The notes under the pieces were generated by a model, which saw only the letters and a program-made list of their open reading frames with translations, was not told the DNA's origin and ran no database searches. Shown here piece by piece: positions 16,646-25,022 of a stretch of DNA of 64,000 bases. Numbering within the stretch: the first letter of the stretch is position 1; every line of letters starts with the position of its first letter. This DNA comes from Flavobacterium dankookense (GTDB taxonomy: Bacteria > Bacteroidota > Bacteroidia > Flavobacteriales > Flavobacteriaceae), in assembly GCF_004362665.1 (NCBI RefSeq), contig NZ_SNXR01000012.1, positions 372,001 through 436,000 of the forward strand, given 5' to 3'. Made by a program: the position numbers and the translations under genes.

Positions 16646-17257
16646 ATGAATAGTACTTTTATCATTCTTATTTGTTTATTACCAATTTTACTTTTTTTAA
16701 ATTGGACAAAACCATTTAGAGAAAAATATCCAGATACGTTTGGATATATTTTGTCTTTGGTTGGAACCTTTGTAGGTATAGTTTTAGGGCTTTATTTTAC
16801 AGATATTCAAGAAAATAAATCCAACAAAGAAGCAACAGTAAAATTACTTCAAGCTAGCAAAGAAGAACTAGAATGGTTAATGAAACGATGTGATGTTGTT
16901 GCAGAAACAGTAGATACTTTACCTAATAGAAAACGAGATAAATTTTTAGAATTAGATATGCCACCATTTTTTTCGGAAACATTACGTTCGCAGATTATGA
17001 TTGAAATGCTCCAACCTACAAGCATTGAGCAGTTAAATATCATCAAAGAAAATTTAGTTTTTGACATTAAAATGATGCGTGCTGACTTTAAAAACAAGAA
17101 AGTAGAAGAGATAAAACGAGATAAAGCTGATTATAAAAAACAACTTATTCTTACGAATGAAATAATTGATAAAGAAATTGAACTACTTGAAGGTTCAATT
17201 TCGCAGGAAACGTTTGATAGTATTTCAACCAAAAATCTTCGTCTATTGATGGAATAA
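16646..17257 (+). CDS. Membrane protein with two N-terminal helices and a coiled-coil tail
   Basis: The 203-residue protein has hydrophobic segments at about 3-20 and 32-50, then a cytoplasmic or periplasmic helical tail with long charged stretches (about 60-90, 140-185). No family is recognised. It lies 31 bp after the TPR membrane gene in the same direction, so it is probably the third gene of the sigma operon. Its 3' end overlaps the 3' end of the convergent CHAT gene by 15 bp, so both genes must be constrained over that stretch. Confidence 0.6.
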   Translation: MNSTFIILICLLPILLFLNWTKPFREKYPDTFGYILSLVGTFVGIVLGLYFTDIQENKSNKEATVKLLQASKEELEWLMKRCDVVAETVDTLPNRKRDKFLELDMPPFFSETLRSQIMIEMLQPTSIEQLNIIKENLVFDIKMMRADFKNKKVEEIKRDKADYKKQLILTNEIIDKEIELLEGSISQETFDSISTKNLRLLME

Positions 17258-20254
17258 TTTATTTTGATTTCTTTTTTTTATTAAATAGAAAACTAATATA
17301 GACAGTATTGAACCAATTAGTATTGCACCAATAATATTCCAATCAAAATTTTTAGATTCTATTGGTGAAACATCGCCATTTACTACAAATCCAGCCCAAT
17401 AAAACGGATGTTGCTTCATTGGATTGTTTGCCAAAAATTGTTTTTTAGCGTTTGCTAAAGCTTCGTCTTTTGTTTGTCCATCTTTTAAGTTTTTATAAAA
17501 AGAAACAATAATCTCCGAAGTTTCTTTGTCTGGAACTTGCCACAAACTGTATACAGACGATTGTACACCTGCATAGGTTAATGCGCGCGACAAACTCATT
17601 ATGCCTTCACCCGATTTTAAATTTCCGTTTCCAGTATCGCATGCGCTTAAAACAACCATTTTTGCTGGAAAACTAAGTCCGTAAAGTTCTGAAAAATAGA
17701 GTTTTTCGTTATTTGAAAACACCAAACACGATTCGTTAATATTACTTTCGTCTAGTAAAGAATGCATGGCAAAATGATAAACCCCAAATTGATTTATGGT
17801 TTTAAAAAAATTAGTTTTTGAAGCTTTTTCATTTAAAAAACTTGTTCCATCAAAAAGATTTGAAATTGTATTAGCTTCTTCTTTTGCGTATCTCAAATCG
17901 GATAATCCACTTCTAATTTTGGCTAATTCTTTATTCTTGTAATTAGGTGCGAAAGCAATTAATGCATCGCTATCTATTTTAATTTTGCTTTTTTTATTAA
18001 ATAAGAAAAATGATAAGTTATAATCATAAGAAACAGTACTTTGTTGGACTAAAAACTTTTTGTTTTTTGAATTAAAGAGTGTTTCGAAAGGAAGATAGTT
18101 TAAGAAACCATCAGCGATAAAAGTGATTTTTTTTGAATTCAAATCAGGCAGTAAAAATTTGGAAATATTATTGGAAACAAGCCTGTTTTTATCAATTTTC
18201 TTTGTTAGATTTAAATAGAACTTGATTTCTTTTTTCAACACACTTGTTGATGCTATCTTTTTTATTTCAAATTTTTTTTGAGTAATGTAAAGAGCAAACA
18301 CATAATTTTTTAAAGTATAGTATTTTACAACTAATTCGTCAGAATCTAAAGTATTTTGAACATTTACTACATCAAAGTTATCGAGAGAATTCTTGTCAAT
18401 TCCTTGATATGTTTTAGATGTTTTTTTTAGAAGTGAGTTTATGTTACTTTCTATGATTGCGATTTTTTTAGAATTAATTTTTGTCTGACTTTTATAAAAA
18501 TGTAATTCCTTCTCTAACTCTTTAATTTTATCTAGATTGAGATTAGATTCGTTGTTTTGTGTTTTAATTTTTTTGTAAAACTCTTGTGCTAAATGTTGAG
18601 AAGCACTTCTTTCAATTTCATTAATTAATTCCGTTTTTTCTTGAAAAGTCAACTTTTTTTCTAAACTAATCTCAAAAAGTCCTTCAATAATTTCGCTATG
18701 ATATTTACTTAATTCTTCATTGTATTCGCCTTTCAAATAATATTCTCTGAACAGTTTGTTGCTAATTTTATACAGATTATCGGCTATTTGTAGATCATTT
18801 CTATTTTTAAACTTTTTATAATTTTGAAAATATATTTTACCCGATTTATAAAATAGATTAATGAAATCTGTTGAAATTAGTTCTTTTACATCAGAAAACT
18901 TTATTTTTTCGATGGTTTTTTTCTTTTTTGAAAGATCAAATAGTAATTGTTCTATAGTATTTTTTATGTTTAAAACAGACTTTTTACTTTGATTATTCTC
19001 AAAATAGATTTCCGATTTTAAATATTCTAAAGTGTATTTACTCGAATTAAAATAATTTTTTGTGTTGTTTTTTTGTGCAATTTCATATTGCTTTAGTGCC
19101 ATTTCTAAATTGTTTTGAAGCTTATATACTTTACCTTTTTTAGTATTTAATGTAACTGAAAAATGAAGTTGAGTATATTTTTTGGATAATGATAATCCTT
19201 TTTCAATAAGATTTAAAGCTGAGGAATATTCATTGTTTTCTATTAAATAATCCGCTATTTCTTCATAGCACTGAATTAAATATGTGGAATGATTTTCTTT
19301 CTTGTATGGTAATAACTGATTATTTTCAAAATCTTTTAAAAATTGTAATGCTTTATCCTTTTGATTAAGGGCTAAATTCATTCGAATATTACTCAATGAA
19401 AAATCAGAGAACGATAGAAAATAGCGCTCATTATCAATAGATTTGATTGATGTATATTTTTTAAAAAAATAATTATTTAGTTTTAAAAGATTCTTCTTTG
19501 CATTTTCAATATCGCCATAATTGATGTATTGAAATATTAAATTGTGATAAACTGTGATTAGATAATCTTTATCATTGTTTTTATTTCTATAAATATTCTC
19601 CCAAATCTTAGCCGCTTTTTCATAATAAGCAATTGTGTTTTTTTGATTGTAGATATTTGTATAGGCATATGCCAAATTGTTGTAGTTTAAGGCAACTTCA
19701 TTATCATTTTCGCCATATTGTTTTATGTAAAGAGCAAGTGATTTTTTATAAAATTTAATTCCTTCAAAAGAATTTCCAACTTTGTCGTATAAATATCCTA
19801 AATCATACAAATAATCGGTACGTGTTTCTAATTTGGCTTGGTTGAAATCTTTAATTTTATAACTTTTTTCAGCGACTTCTAAGGATGCTTCCCATCCAGT
19901 GTTACTGGCTAAATAATGGTATTTTGAAGTTGATAGATTCAACAAAAGTTCAGTTTCAAAGGGATTTCTTTTTTTGATTGAATTTAAATATTGTATGGCT
20001 AGGTCTATGTTTTTAATATCCTCCATATCTGACAATAAATAGTCATAAAATAAAATGTAATGTCGTAAAAAAACTTTTTCTGAGGATATTATGGACTGAT
20101 CTTTTTGAGCTATTTCAAACACTTTTTTAGCTAATAAAAAGTCTTCTGTTTTTTCATAAAAATAAGCTTTTTTTAAAGCTGATTTAAATGATTTAGTTTG
20201 CGCACTGATAGTTAATGAAATAAGTAGTGAAAATAATAGTAGTGACCTTATCAT
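17243..20254 (-). CDS. Exported, membrane-anchored TPR-CHAT peptidase-like protein
   Basis: The 1003-residue protein has a signal peptide (1-18, TISAQ), a long TPR-rich helical region (about 25-520), a coiled-coil stretch (about 560-620) and a CHAT domain (caspase HetF associated with TPRs; about 690-965). A C-terminal membrane helix (about 972-992) ends in a basic tail. The caspase-like dyad is intact: H831 in FAMHS and C872 in LSACDTGNG. Other CHAT signatures are GEGIMSLSRALTYAGVQS, SLWQVPD and HPFYWAGFVVNG. With a cleavable signal and a C-terminal anchor, the peptidase domain should face the periplasm. It is convergent with the sigma/anti-sigma-like operon. Its substrate is unknown. Confidence 0.87.
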   Translation of the reverse strand: MIRSLLLFSLLISLTISAQTKSFKSALKKAYFYEKTEDFLLAKKVFEIAQKDQSIISSEKVFLRHYILFYDYLLSDMEDIKNIDLAIQYLNSIKKRNPFETELLLNLSTSKYHYLASNTGWEASLEVAEKSYKIKDFNQAKLETRTDYLYDLGYLYDKVGNSFEGIKFYKKSLALYIKQYGENDNEVALNYNNLAYAYTNIYNQKNTIAYYEKAAKIWENIYRNKNNDKDYLITVYHNLIFQYINYGDIENAKKNLLKLNNYFFKKYTSIKSIDNERYFLSFSDFSLSNIRMNLALNQKDKALQFLKDFENNQLLPYKKENHSTYLIQCYEEIADYLIENNEYSSALNLIEKGLSLSKKYTQLHFSVTLNTKKGKVYKLQNNLEMALKQYEIAQKNNTKNYFNSSKYTLEYLKSEIYFENNQSKKSVLNIKNTIEQLLFDLSKKKKTIEKIKFSDVKELISTDFINLFYKSGKIYFQNYKKFKNRNDLQIADNLYKISNKLFREYYLKGEYNEELSKYHSEIIEGLFEISLEKKLTFQEKTELINEIERSASQHLAQEFYKKIKTQNNESNLNLDKIKELEKELHFYKSQTKINSKKIAIIESNINSLLKKTSKTYQGIDKNSLDNFDVVNVQNTLDSDELVVKYYTLKNYVFALYITQKKFEIKKIASTSVLKKEIKFYLNLTKKIDKNRLVSNNISKFLLPDLNSKKITFIADGFLNYLPFETLFNSKNKKFLVQQSTVSYDYNLSFFLFNKKSKIKIDSDALIAFAPNYKNKELAKIRSGLSDLRYAKEEANTISNLFDGTSFLNEKASKTNFFKTINQFGVYHFAMHSLLDESNINESCLVFSNNEKLYFSELYGLSFPAKMVVLSACDTGNGNLKSGEGIMSLSRALTYAGVQSSVYSLWQVPDKETSEIIVSFYKNLKDGQTKDEALANAKKQFLANNPMKQHPFYWAGFVVNGDVSPIESKNFDWNIIGAILIGSILSILVFYLIKKRNQNKLFHQ

Positions 20255-20392
20255 AAATTATTTAGTTAATTCAAGTAACTTGTTAGTATACAAAATAATA
20301 AAAAGTAAACATTCTATCGAACACTAAATTAAACTATTTTGGTTATTAAAGAAATACAGAGTTACTGTTTTTTTAAGCAATGATATAAAACA

Positions 20393-20510
20393 AAAAAGCC
20401 CAGCCGAGAAACGACTGAGCTTTTATGCTATTAACCAACCAAAAAACTATAAATTATGAAAATTTATCCAAAAATATAAGGAAACCACTCCTTTGTTCTT
20501 TTTGATGATG
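20393..20510 (-). ncRNA. Candidate free-standing small RNA (about 110 nt)
   Basis: On the minus strand a complete promoter (20511-20542) is followed about 85 bases later by a strong terminator (20392-20424). No ORF of useful length lies between. The predicted transcript contains a 5-bp hairpin AAGGA-GTGGTT-TCCTT (20478-20493) and an AU-rich single-stranded stretch before the terminator. Promoter, hairpin and terminator together indicate an independent small RNA in the 375-bp gap after hppD. I could not assign it to a known family; the published Flavo-1 motif should be tested. The alternative is a 3' untranslated region of hppD. Confidence 0.5.
20394..20424 (-). terminator. Terminator of the candidate small RNA (and of hppD read-through)
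   Basis: On the minus strand AAAAGCTCAGTCG and CGGCTGGGCTTTT form a 13-bp stem with two mismatches, a TTTCT loop and a T run (A run 20392-20397 on the given strand). Confidence 0.8.
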
Positions 20511-20542
20511 CAAATATATGGCGGTTTGTTGCATTATTACAA
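20511..20542 (-). promoter_or_regulatory. Candidate small-RNA promoter
   Basis: TTG (20540-20542) and a perfect TATATTTG (20511-20518), followed by C as in strong flavobacterial promoters, are separated by 21 bp on the minus strand. It lies 88 bp after the hppD stop codon. Confidence 0.55.
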
Positions 20543-20629
20543 GTAAAAAATCAATTTTAACACATATTTGGCAAAAAAGAAGTTACTACAACGTTGTATT
20601 TTGATGAATTCGTAATAAAATTAACTTTT

Positions 20630-21790
20630 TTATAACGTTCCTCTTAACATTTGTTCTCTTTCTATAGACTCAAATAATGCTTTGAAATTACCTGCGCCAA
20701 ACCCTTTTGCACCCATTCGTTGAATAATTTCAAAAAATAATGTTGGTCTGTCTTCAATCGGTTTTGTGAATATTTGAAGTAAATAACCTTCTTCATCGGC
20801 ATCAATCATAATGCCTAGTTTTTGAAGTTCATTAATATCTTCTTTGAATTTATTCATGTGGTCTTTCAATCGTTCAGGAATAGCATCATAATAAGCTTGT
20901 GGTGGCGTACTCAGAAATTCAATTCCTCGTGAACGCATATCAGCTACTGTTGAAATAATGTCATCTGTTGCTACAGCAATATGCTGAACACCTGAACCTT
21001 CGTAAAAATCTAAATATTCTTCTATTTGTGATTTTTTCTTTCCTTCAGCGGGTTCGTTTATTGGGAATTTAATTCTGCCATTACCATTACTCATTACTTT
21101 ACTCATCAAAGCGGAATATTCAGTAGTGATTTGCTTGTCATCAAAGGAAAGGAAATTTACAAATCCCATAACGTCTTCGTACCATTTTACCCAAGTGTTC
21201 ATTTCGTTCCAGCCTACGTTTCCAACCATGTGATCTACATATTTTAATCCAACTGGTTCAGGGTTATAATCTGATTTCCACTCTTTATATCCTGGTAAAA
21301 ATGCACCGTTGTAGTTTTTTCGTTCCACAAACATGTGAACGGTTTCGCCATAGGTATAAATTCCTGCTCGAACTACTTCTCCATGTTCATCTTTTTCTAC
21401 TGTTGGTTCCATGAATACTCTTGCTCCACGTTTTGTGGTTTCTTCAAAGGCTGATTTTGCATCTTCTACCCAAAGAGCAATCACTTTTACACCATCGCCG
21501 TGCTTTTTCACATGTTCACCAATAGGCGAGTTGCTATTCAAAGCTGTGGTTAAAACTAAGCGTATTTTGTCTTGTTTTAAAACATAAGAAGCTCTGTCTC
21601 TTAATCCAGTTTCTAATCCTGCATAAGCAAATGATTGAAACCCAAATGCTGTTTTATAAAAATGGGCTGCTTGTTTTGCATTACCTACATAGAATTCTAT
21701 ATAATCGGTGCCCAATAAAGGAAGGAAATCTTGAGCTCCTTCAAATATTTTTTCTAAGCCATACTCGACTGATTTTATTTCTTTACTCAT
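20630..21790 (-). CDS. hppD: 4-Hydroxyphenylpyruvate dioxygenase
   Basis: From MSKEIKSVEYG the enzyme has 386 residues. It has two vicinal-oxygen-chelate domains, the N-terminal starting at about 25 (LLGTDYIEFYVGNAKQAAHFY) and the C-terminal holding the iron site: H187 in VDHMVGNV, H270 in VQHIAVATDDI and E354 in FFEIIQRMG. The C-terminal helix GFGAGNFKALFESIEREQ is typical. It converts 4-hydroxyphenylpyruvate to homogentisate, the substrate of the upstream hmgA product. An in-frame ATG at 21811 would add 7 residues that are encoded by a dispersed repeat, so I prefer 21790. Confidence 0.96.
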   Translation of the reverse strand: MSKEIKSVEYGLEKIFEGAQDFLPLLGTDYIEFYVGNAKQAAHFYKTAFGFQSFAYAGLETGLRDRASYVLKQDKIRLVLTTALNSNSPIGEHVKKHGDGVKVIALWVEDAKSAFEETTKRGARVFMEPTVEKDEHGEVVRAGIYTYGETVHMFVERKNYNGAFLPGYKEWKSDYNPEPVGLKYVDHMVGNVGWNEMNTWVKWYEDVMGFVNFLSFDDKQITTEYSALMSKVMSNGNGRIKFPINEPAEGKKKSQIEEYLDFYEGSGVQHIAVATDDIISTVADMRSRGIEFLSTPPQAYYDAIPERLKDHMNKFKEDINELQKLGIMIDADEEGYLLQIFTKPIEDRPTLFFEIIQRMGAKGFGAGNFKALFESIEREQMLRGTL

Positions 21791-21811
21791 AATTTGTCTT
21801 GTTTTTTGCAC

Positions 21812-21842
21812 GCGGATAACACGGATTTTACGGATAAACGCG
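21812..21842. repeat. Dispersed ACGGAT repeat, copy 1
   Basis: GCGGATAACACGGATTTTACGGATAAACGCG contains three ACGGAT/GCGGAT units at roughly 9-10 bp spacing. A 17-base core (21821-21837) matches 29137-29153 at 15 of 17 positions. It lies just upstream of hppD. Confidence 0.55.
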
Positions 21843-21866
21843 ACTGTTTTTTATAAACTTATTTTT

Positions 21867-21948
21867 TAGCCCCGATAGTAGTGGAAATCCTTTTGTTTTT
21901 TTCTTTTAAAAAAACAAAAGATTGCAACGAATAGCGGGATTAGCTCCT
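21867..21948. repeat. REP-like long imperfect hairpin between hmgA and hppD
   Basis: The arm starting AGCCCCGATAGTAGTGGAAA pairs with the arm ending GCAACGAATAGCGGGATTAG. The inner stem TTTTGTTTTTTT / AAAAAAACAAAA is perfect and the outer part has scattered mismatches. The sequence has the form of the TAGCCCCGAT...AGCGGGA intergenic palindromes that recur in Flavobacterium genomes. It sits within a presumed hmgA-hppD transcript. Confidence 0.65.
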
Positions 21949-21955
21949 GAAAAAA

Positions 21956-23113
21956 TTACTCCATCCAAGATTTATAATATTTCCCATCGTCAATTCCCAT
22001 AGCGTATTCAGTAACCATCAATGGACGGAAAGTATCAACCATAACGGCCAATTCCAATGTTTCTTTGTGACCAATACTTCGCTCCATTGCGCCTGGTGCT
22101 GGACCATGAGGAATTCCTTTTGGATGTAAAGTGATGTGTCCTTGTTCGATATTATTTCTACTCATAAAATCACCATCTACATAATACAAAACTTCATCAG
22201 AATCAATATTACTATGATTGTATGGTGCAGGAATTGCTTTTGGATGATAATCATAAAGTCTTGGACAGAAAGAACATACGACAAAAGTAGCTGTTTCAAA
22301 TGTTTGATGAATTGGTGGTGGCAAATGCACTCTTCCCGTTATTGGTTCAAAATTGTGAATACTAAATCCATAAGGGAAATTATATCCATCCCAACCGACA
22401 ACATCAAAAGGATGTGTGGCATAAACTACCTCATGTATCATCCCTTCTTTTTTGATTTTAATTAAAAAATCCCCTTTTTCATCATACGTTTCTAGTTCAG
22501 ATGGCAATTTGAAATCGCGTTCGCAAAATGGAGAATGTTCAAGATGCTGTCCTGACTCGTTTTTATATCGCTTTGGTGTATAAAATGGTGTAAAACTTTC
22601 TACATAGAACAAACGATTTTCTTCGGTGTTGAAATCAATTTGATAGATTATTCCACGAGGAATTATTAAGTAATCACCATATTCAAACGAAATATTTCCC
22701 ATCATAGTTCTTAGTGTTCCTGAACCTTTGTGGATGAAAATCATTTCATCGGCATCTGCGTTTTTGTAAAAATAGCTGCGTAATGATTTTTTTGGTGCTG
22801 CTAATCCAATGGTGCAATCTTTATTGACAAGCATTGGTTTTCTACTATCTAAAAAATCATCTTCCGGTTTTATTTCAAAGCCTTTTAAAAGTAATGATTT
22901 TATGTTTTTGTCTATTGCAATTTTTGGTTCAATAGAATAGGATTTTGTAATTTCCTTGACTTGAGTTGGCCTGTGAACATGATACAATAATGAGGAATGA
23001 CCATGAAAACCTTCTGTTCCAAACAGTTGTTCGTAATAAAAACCACCCGTTGGTTTTTCGAACTGTGTATGTCTTTTTTGTGGAAAATTCCCGAGTTTGT
23101 GATATAATGGCAT
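21956..23113 (-). CDS. hmgA: Homogentisate 1,2-dioxygenase
   Basis: The 385-residue protein is the ring-cleaving iron enzyme that turns homogentisate into maleylacetoacetate. It keeps the family's N-terminal segments (FEKPTGGFYYEQLFGTEGF, EMIFIHKGSGTLRTMMG, GDYLIIPRGIIYQI), the cupin core, and the metal-ligand region: H300 in PYNHSNIDSDEVLYY with the acidic pair D306/E307, and H336 in KGIPHGPAPG. It is shorter than the human enzyme (445 residues), as usual for this group. It is upstream of hppD on the same strand, 165 bp away, with a REP-like hairpin between them. Confidence 0.95.
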   Translation of the reverse strand: MPLYHKLGNFPQKRHTQFEKPTGGFYYEQLFGTEGFHGHSSLLYHVHRPTQVKEITKSYSIEPKIAIDKNIKSLLLKGFEIKPEDDFLDSRKPMLVNKDCTIGLAAPKKSLRSYFYKNADADEMIFIHKGSGTLRTMMGNISFEYGDYLIIPRGIIYQIDFNTEENRLFYVESFTPFYTPKRYKNESGQHLEHSPFCERDFKLPSELETYDEKGDFLIKIKKEGMIHEVVYATHPFDVVGWDGYNFPYGFSIHNFEPITGRVHLPPPIHQTFETATFVVCSFCPRLYDYHPKAIPAPYNHSNIDSDEVLYYVDGDFMSRNNIEQGHITLHPKGIPHGPAPGAMERSIGHKETLELAVMVDTFRPLMVTEYAMGIDDGKYYKSWME

Positions 23114-23286
23114 AGTTTTTAATTTGATAATTTAAAAAATCAGATAATTTGAAAATGACATAAATCGAAGTTCAGATAACTAGCTCATTTTCTTATTGAC
23201 TAATTATCAAATCACAACTTACTCAGGATTTCTCTTGATTAAGAATTTTAAAAATGCCAATAAATCTTGCCAAACAAGTGTCATTT

Positions 23287-23361
23287 TTATTTGTCTTTTA
23301 AATTTTTACCAACGATTATTCCCATTCCAAATGCTGCAATTATTGCTAATAATAGTATCAT
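23287..23361 (-). CDS. Putative 24-residue single-pass membrane peptide
   Basis: An ATG at 23361 opens a 24-codon frame that is hydrophobic for residues 2-18 (MILLLAIIAAFGMGIIVGKN), ends in a basic/acidic KNLKDK tail and stops with TAA. A GATATTTG element (23380-23387) with a TTG 16 bp further upstream is a weak promoter match. Hydrophobic mini-proteins of this form exist in flavobacteria, but chance ORFs of this size are frequent. It lies in the 377-bp gap between hmgA and the permease; I see nothing else convincing in 23114-23286. Confidence 0.4.
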   Translation of the reverse strand: MILLLAIIAAFGMGIIVGKNLKDK

Positions 23362-23433
23362 AGTTGACTTTTTATATTACAAATATCGTAATAATATGAA
23401 TGCCAAAAAATGATATTTATTAATTTTTAAAAA

Positions 23434-23470
23434 CAAAAAAGGATTAAGAAGTGTTAATTCTTAATCCTTT
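23434..23470 (-). terminator. Terminator of the amino acid permease
   Basis: A 13-bp perfect stem AAAGGATTAAGAA / TTCTTAATCCTTT with a 7-base loop is followed on the minus strand by a T run. It lies about 20 bp after the stop at 23491. Confidence 0.88.
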
Positions 23471-23490
23471 GTATAAATGTAAATATTGGT

Positions 23491-24939
23491 TTATTTAGGA
23501 TTGTTTAGTTTACTGTTTTTCTTTCCATACAAAAAGTATAGCGCAACACCTAATGCCATCCAAATAACAAGTCTAATCCAACTTTCAAGTGGTAATGAGT
23601 ACATTAAATATAAACATACAACTACACCAGCTATTGGAACAAAAGGAACCAATGGTGTTTTGAAAGCTCTTGGTGCATCTGGCATTTTTTTGCGCATAAC
23701 TAATACGCCAATACATACTAAAACAAAAGCTAGTAATGTTCCAATGCTTACCATATGACCTAAATCTGAAACTGGAACAAATCCTGCAAACAGACTCACG
23801 AATACCAAAAAGAAAAGGTTAGTTTTCCAAGGCGTTCTGAATTTTGAATGTATTTCTCCGAAAAACGGTGGTAATAAACCGTCTTTACTCATGGTATAAA
23901 ATACACGGCTTTGTCCCATTAACATCACCAACATTACCGAAGTATAACCGGCAAGAATTGCTACAATTAATCCTGTTTGAAGAAAACCATAAGGTGTTTT
24001 TGCAAAAGCTGTTGCTGCTGGTTTAGCATCGCCAGCAAATTCATGATAAGGCACTAGTCCAGTCATTACGTGAGCGAATAAAACATATAAAATGGTACAA
24101 ATTACTAACGATCCTAAAATACCTATTGGCATTCCTTTTTGTGGATTTTTTGCTTCTTGAGCTGCTGTTGATACAGCGTCAAATCCAATAAAAGCAAAGA
24201 AAACAGTTGCCGCTCCAGCCGCAATTCCTGACCAACCAAATTCTCCTTTAACTCCAGTATTTTCAGGAATATATGGTGTATAATTGGCTTCGTTTATATA
24301 ATTCCATCCTAAAACGATAAATAGTATAACAACAGAAACTTTAACAATAACTAAGAAATTATTTATTCCAGCAGATTCTTTTGTTCCACGGATTAGTAAA
24401 AGTGATAGCATTGATACTATAAAGACAGCTGGAAGATTGATTAATCCACCTTCAATTAGTGTTCCATCACTCAATTTTAATGTTTCCCAAGGGGAACATA
24501 TTAAATCAGGAGGTAAATGGATTCCAAATTTGTTTAGTAATTCTAAGAAGTATCTCGACCAACTAACACCTACGGTTGCTGCTCCTAATGCATATTCAAG
24601 TACTAAATCCCAGCCGATAATCCAAGCCATGAATTCTCCCATTGTTGCATAAGAGTAGGTATAAGCACTTCCTGCTACTGGTATCATTGAGGCAAATTCT
24701 GCATAGCAAAGTCCTGCAAAGGCACAACCAACAGCTGCTAAAACGAAAGACAAGGTCACGGCTGGTCCAGCATGTTCGGCTGCCGCAATTCCGGTTAATG
24801 AAAATAATCCAGCGCCAATAATAGCTCCAATTCCAAGTGCAACTAAAGAGCGAGAGGATAATGTTCTTTTTAGTCCTTTTTCTGATTCATCTGCTTCACT
24901 TAATAAAACAGCCAACGATTTTCTTTTCCAAATAGACAT
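23491..24939 (-). CDS. APC-family amino acid permease (cationic-amino-acid-transporter-like)
   Basis: From MSIWKRKSLAVLL the protein has 482 residues and about 12-13 membrane helices. The first helix carries the APC substrate-site signature GIGAIIGAGLFSLTG. GCAFAGLCYAEFASMIPVAGSAYTYSY (helix 3 region) and FFAFIGFDAVSTAAQEAKNPQKGMP (helix 6 and following loop) are classic for CAT/YfnA-type proton-coupled transporters. The substrate is probably a cationic or neutral amino acid; sequence alone does not decide. The in-frame ATG at 24996 is rejected because the promoter's predicted start point (about 24962) lies downstream of it. Confidence 0.9.
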   Translation of the reverse strand: MSIWKRKSLAVLLSEADESEKGLKRTLSSRSLVALGIGAIIGAGLFSLTGIAAAEHAGPAVTLSFVLAAVGCAFAGLCYAEFASMIPVAGSAYTYSYATMGEFMAWIIGWDLVLEYALGAATVGVSWSRYFLELLNKFGIHLPPDLICSPWETLKLSDGTLIEGGLINLPAVFIVSMLSLLLIRGTKESAGINNFLVIVKVSVVILFIVLGWNYINEANYTPYIPENTGVKGEFGWSGIAAGAATVFFAFIGFDAVSTAAQEAKNPQKGMPIGILGSLVICTILYVLFAHVMTGLVPYHEFAGDAKPAATAFAKTPYGFLQTGLIVAILAGYTSVMLVMLMGQSRVFYTMSKDGLLPPFFGEIHSKFRTPWKTNLFFLVFVSLFAGFVPVSDLGHMVSIGTLLAFVLVCIGVLVMRKKMPDAPRAFKTPLVPFVPIAGVVVCLYLMYSLPLESWIRLVIWMALGVALYFLYGKKNSKLNNPK

Positions 24940-24968
24940 AAATATATTTTTTGGGTTTTTATAGATTC

Positions 24969-24996
24969 CAAATATAGTTTTTTTGGAATTAATCAA
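24969..24996 (-). promoter_or_regulatory. Promoter of the amino acid permease gene
   Basis: TTG (24994-24996) and TATATTTG (24969-24976) are 17 bp apart on the minus strand, matching the flavobacterial -33/-7 pair. It decides the permease start at 24939. Confidence 0.6.
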
Positions 24997-25022
24997 TAAA
25001 TTTTTTTTCTACTATTAAATTT

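Noticed and set aside
21791..21811. Longer hppD N terminus
   Set aside because: The extra codons begin inside the dispersed ACGGAT repeat and MSKEI fits the family.
24940..24996. Longer permease N terminus
   Set aside because: The candidate promoter's start point lies downstream of this ATG.
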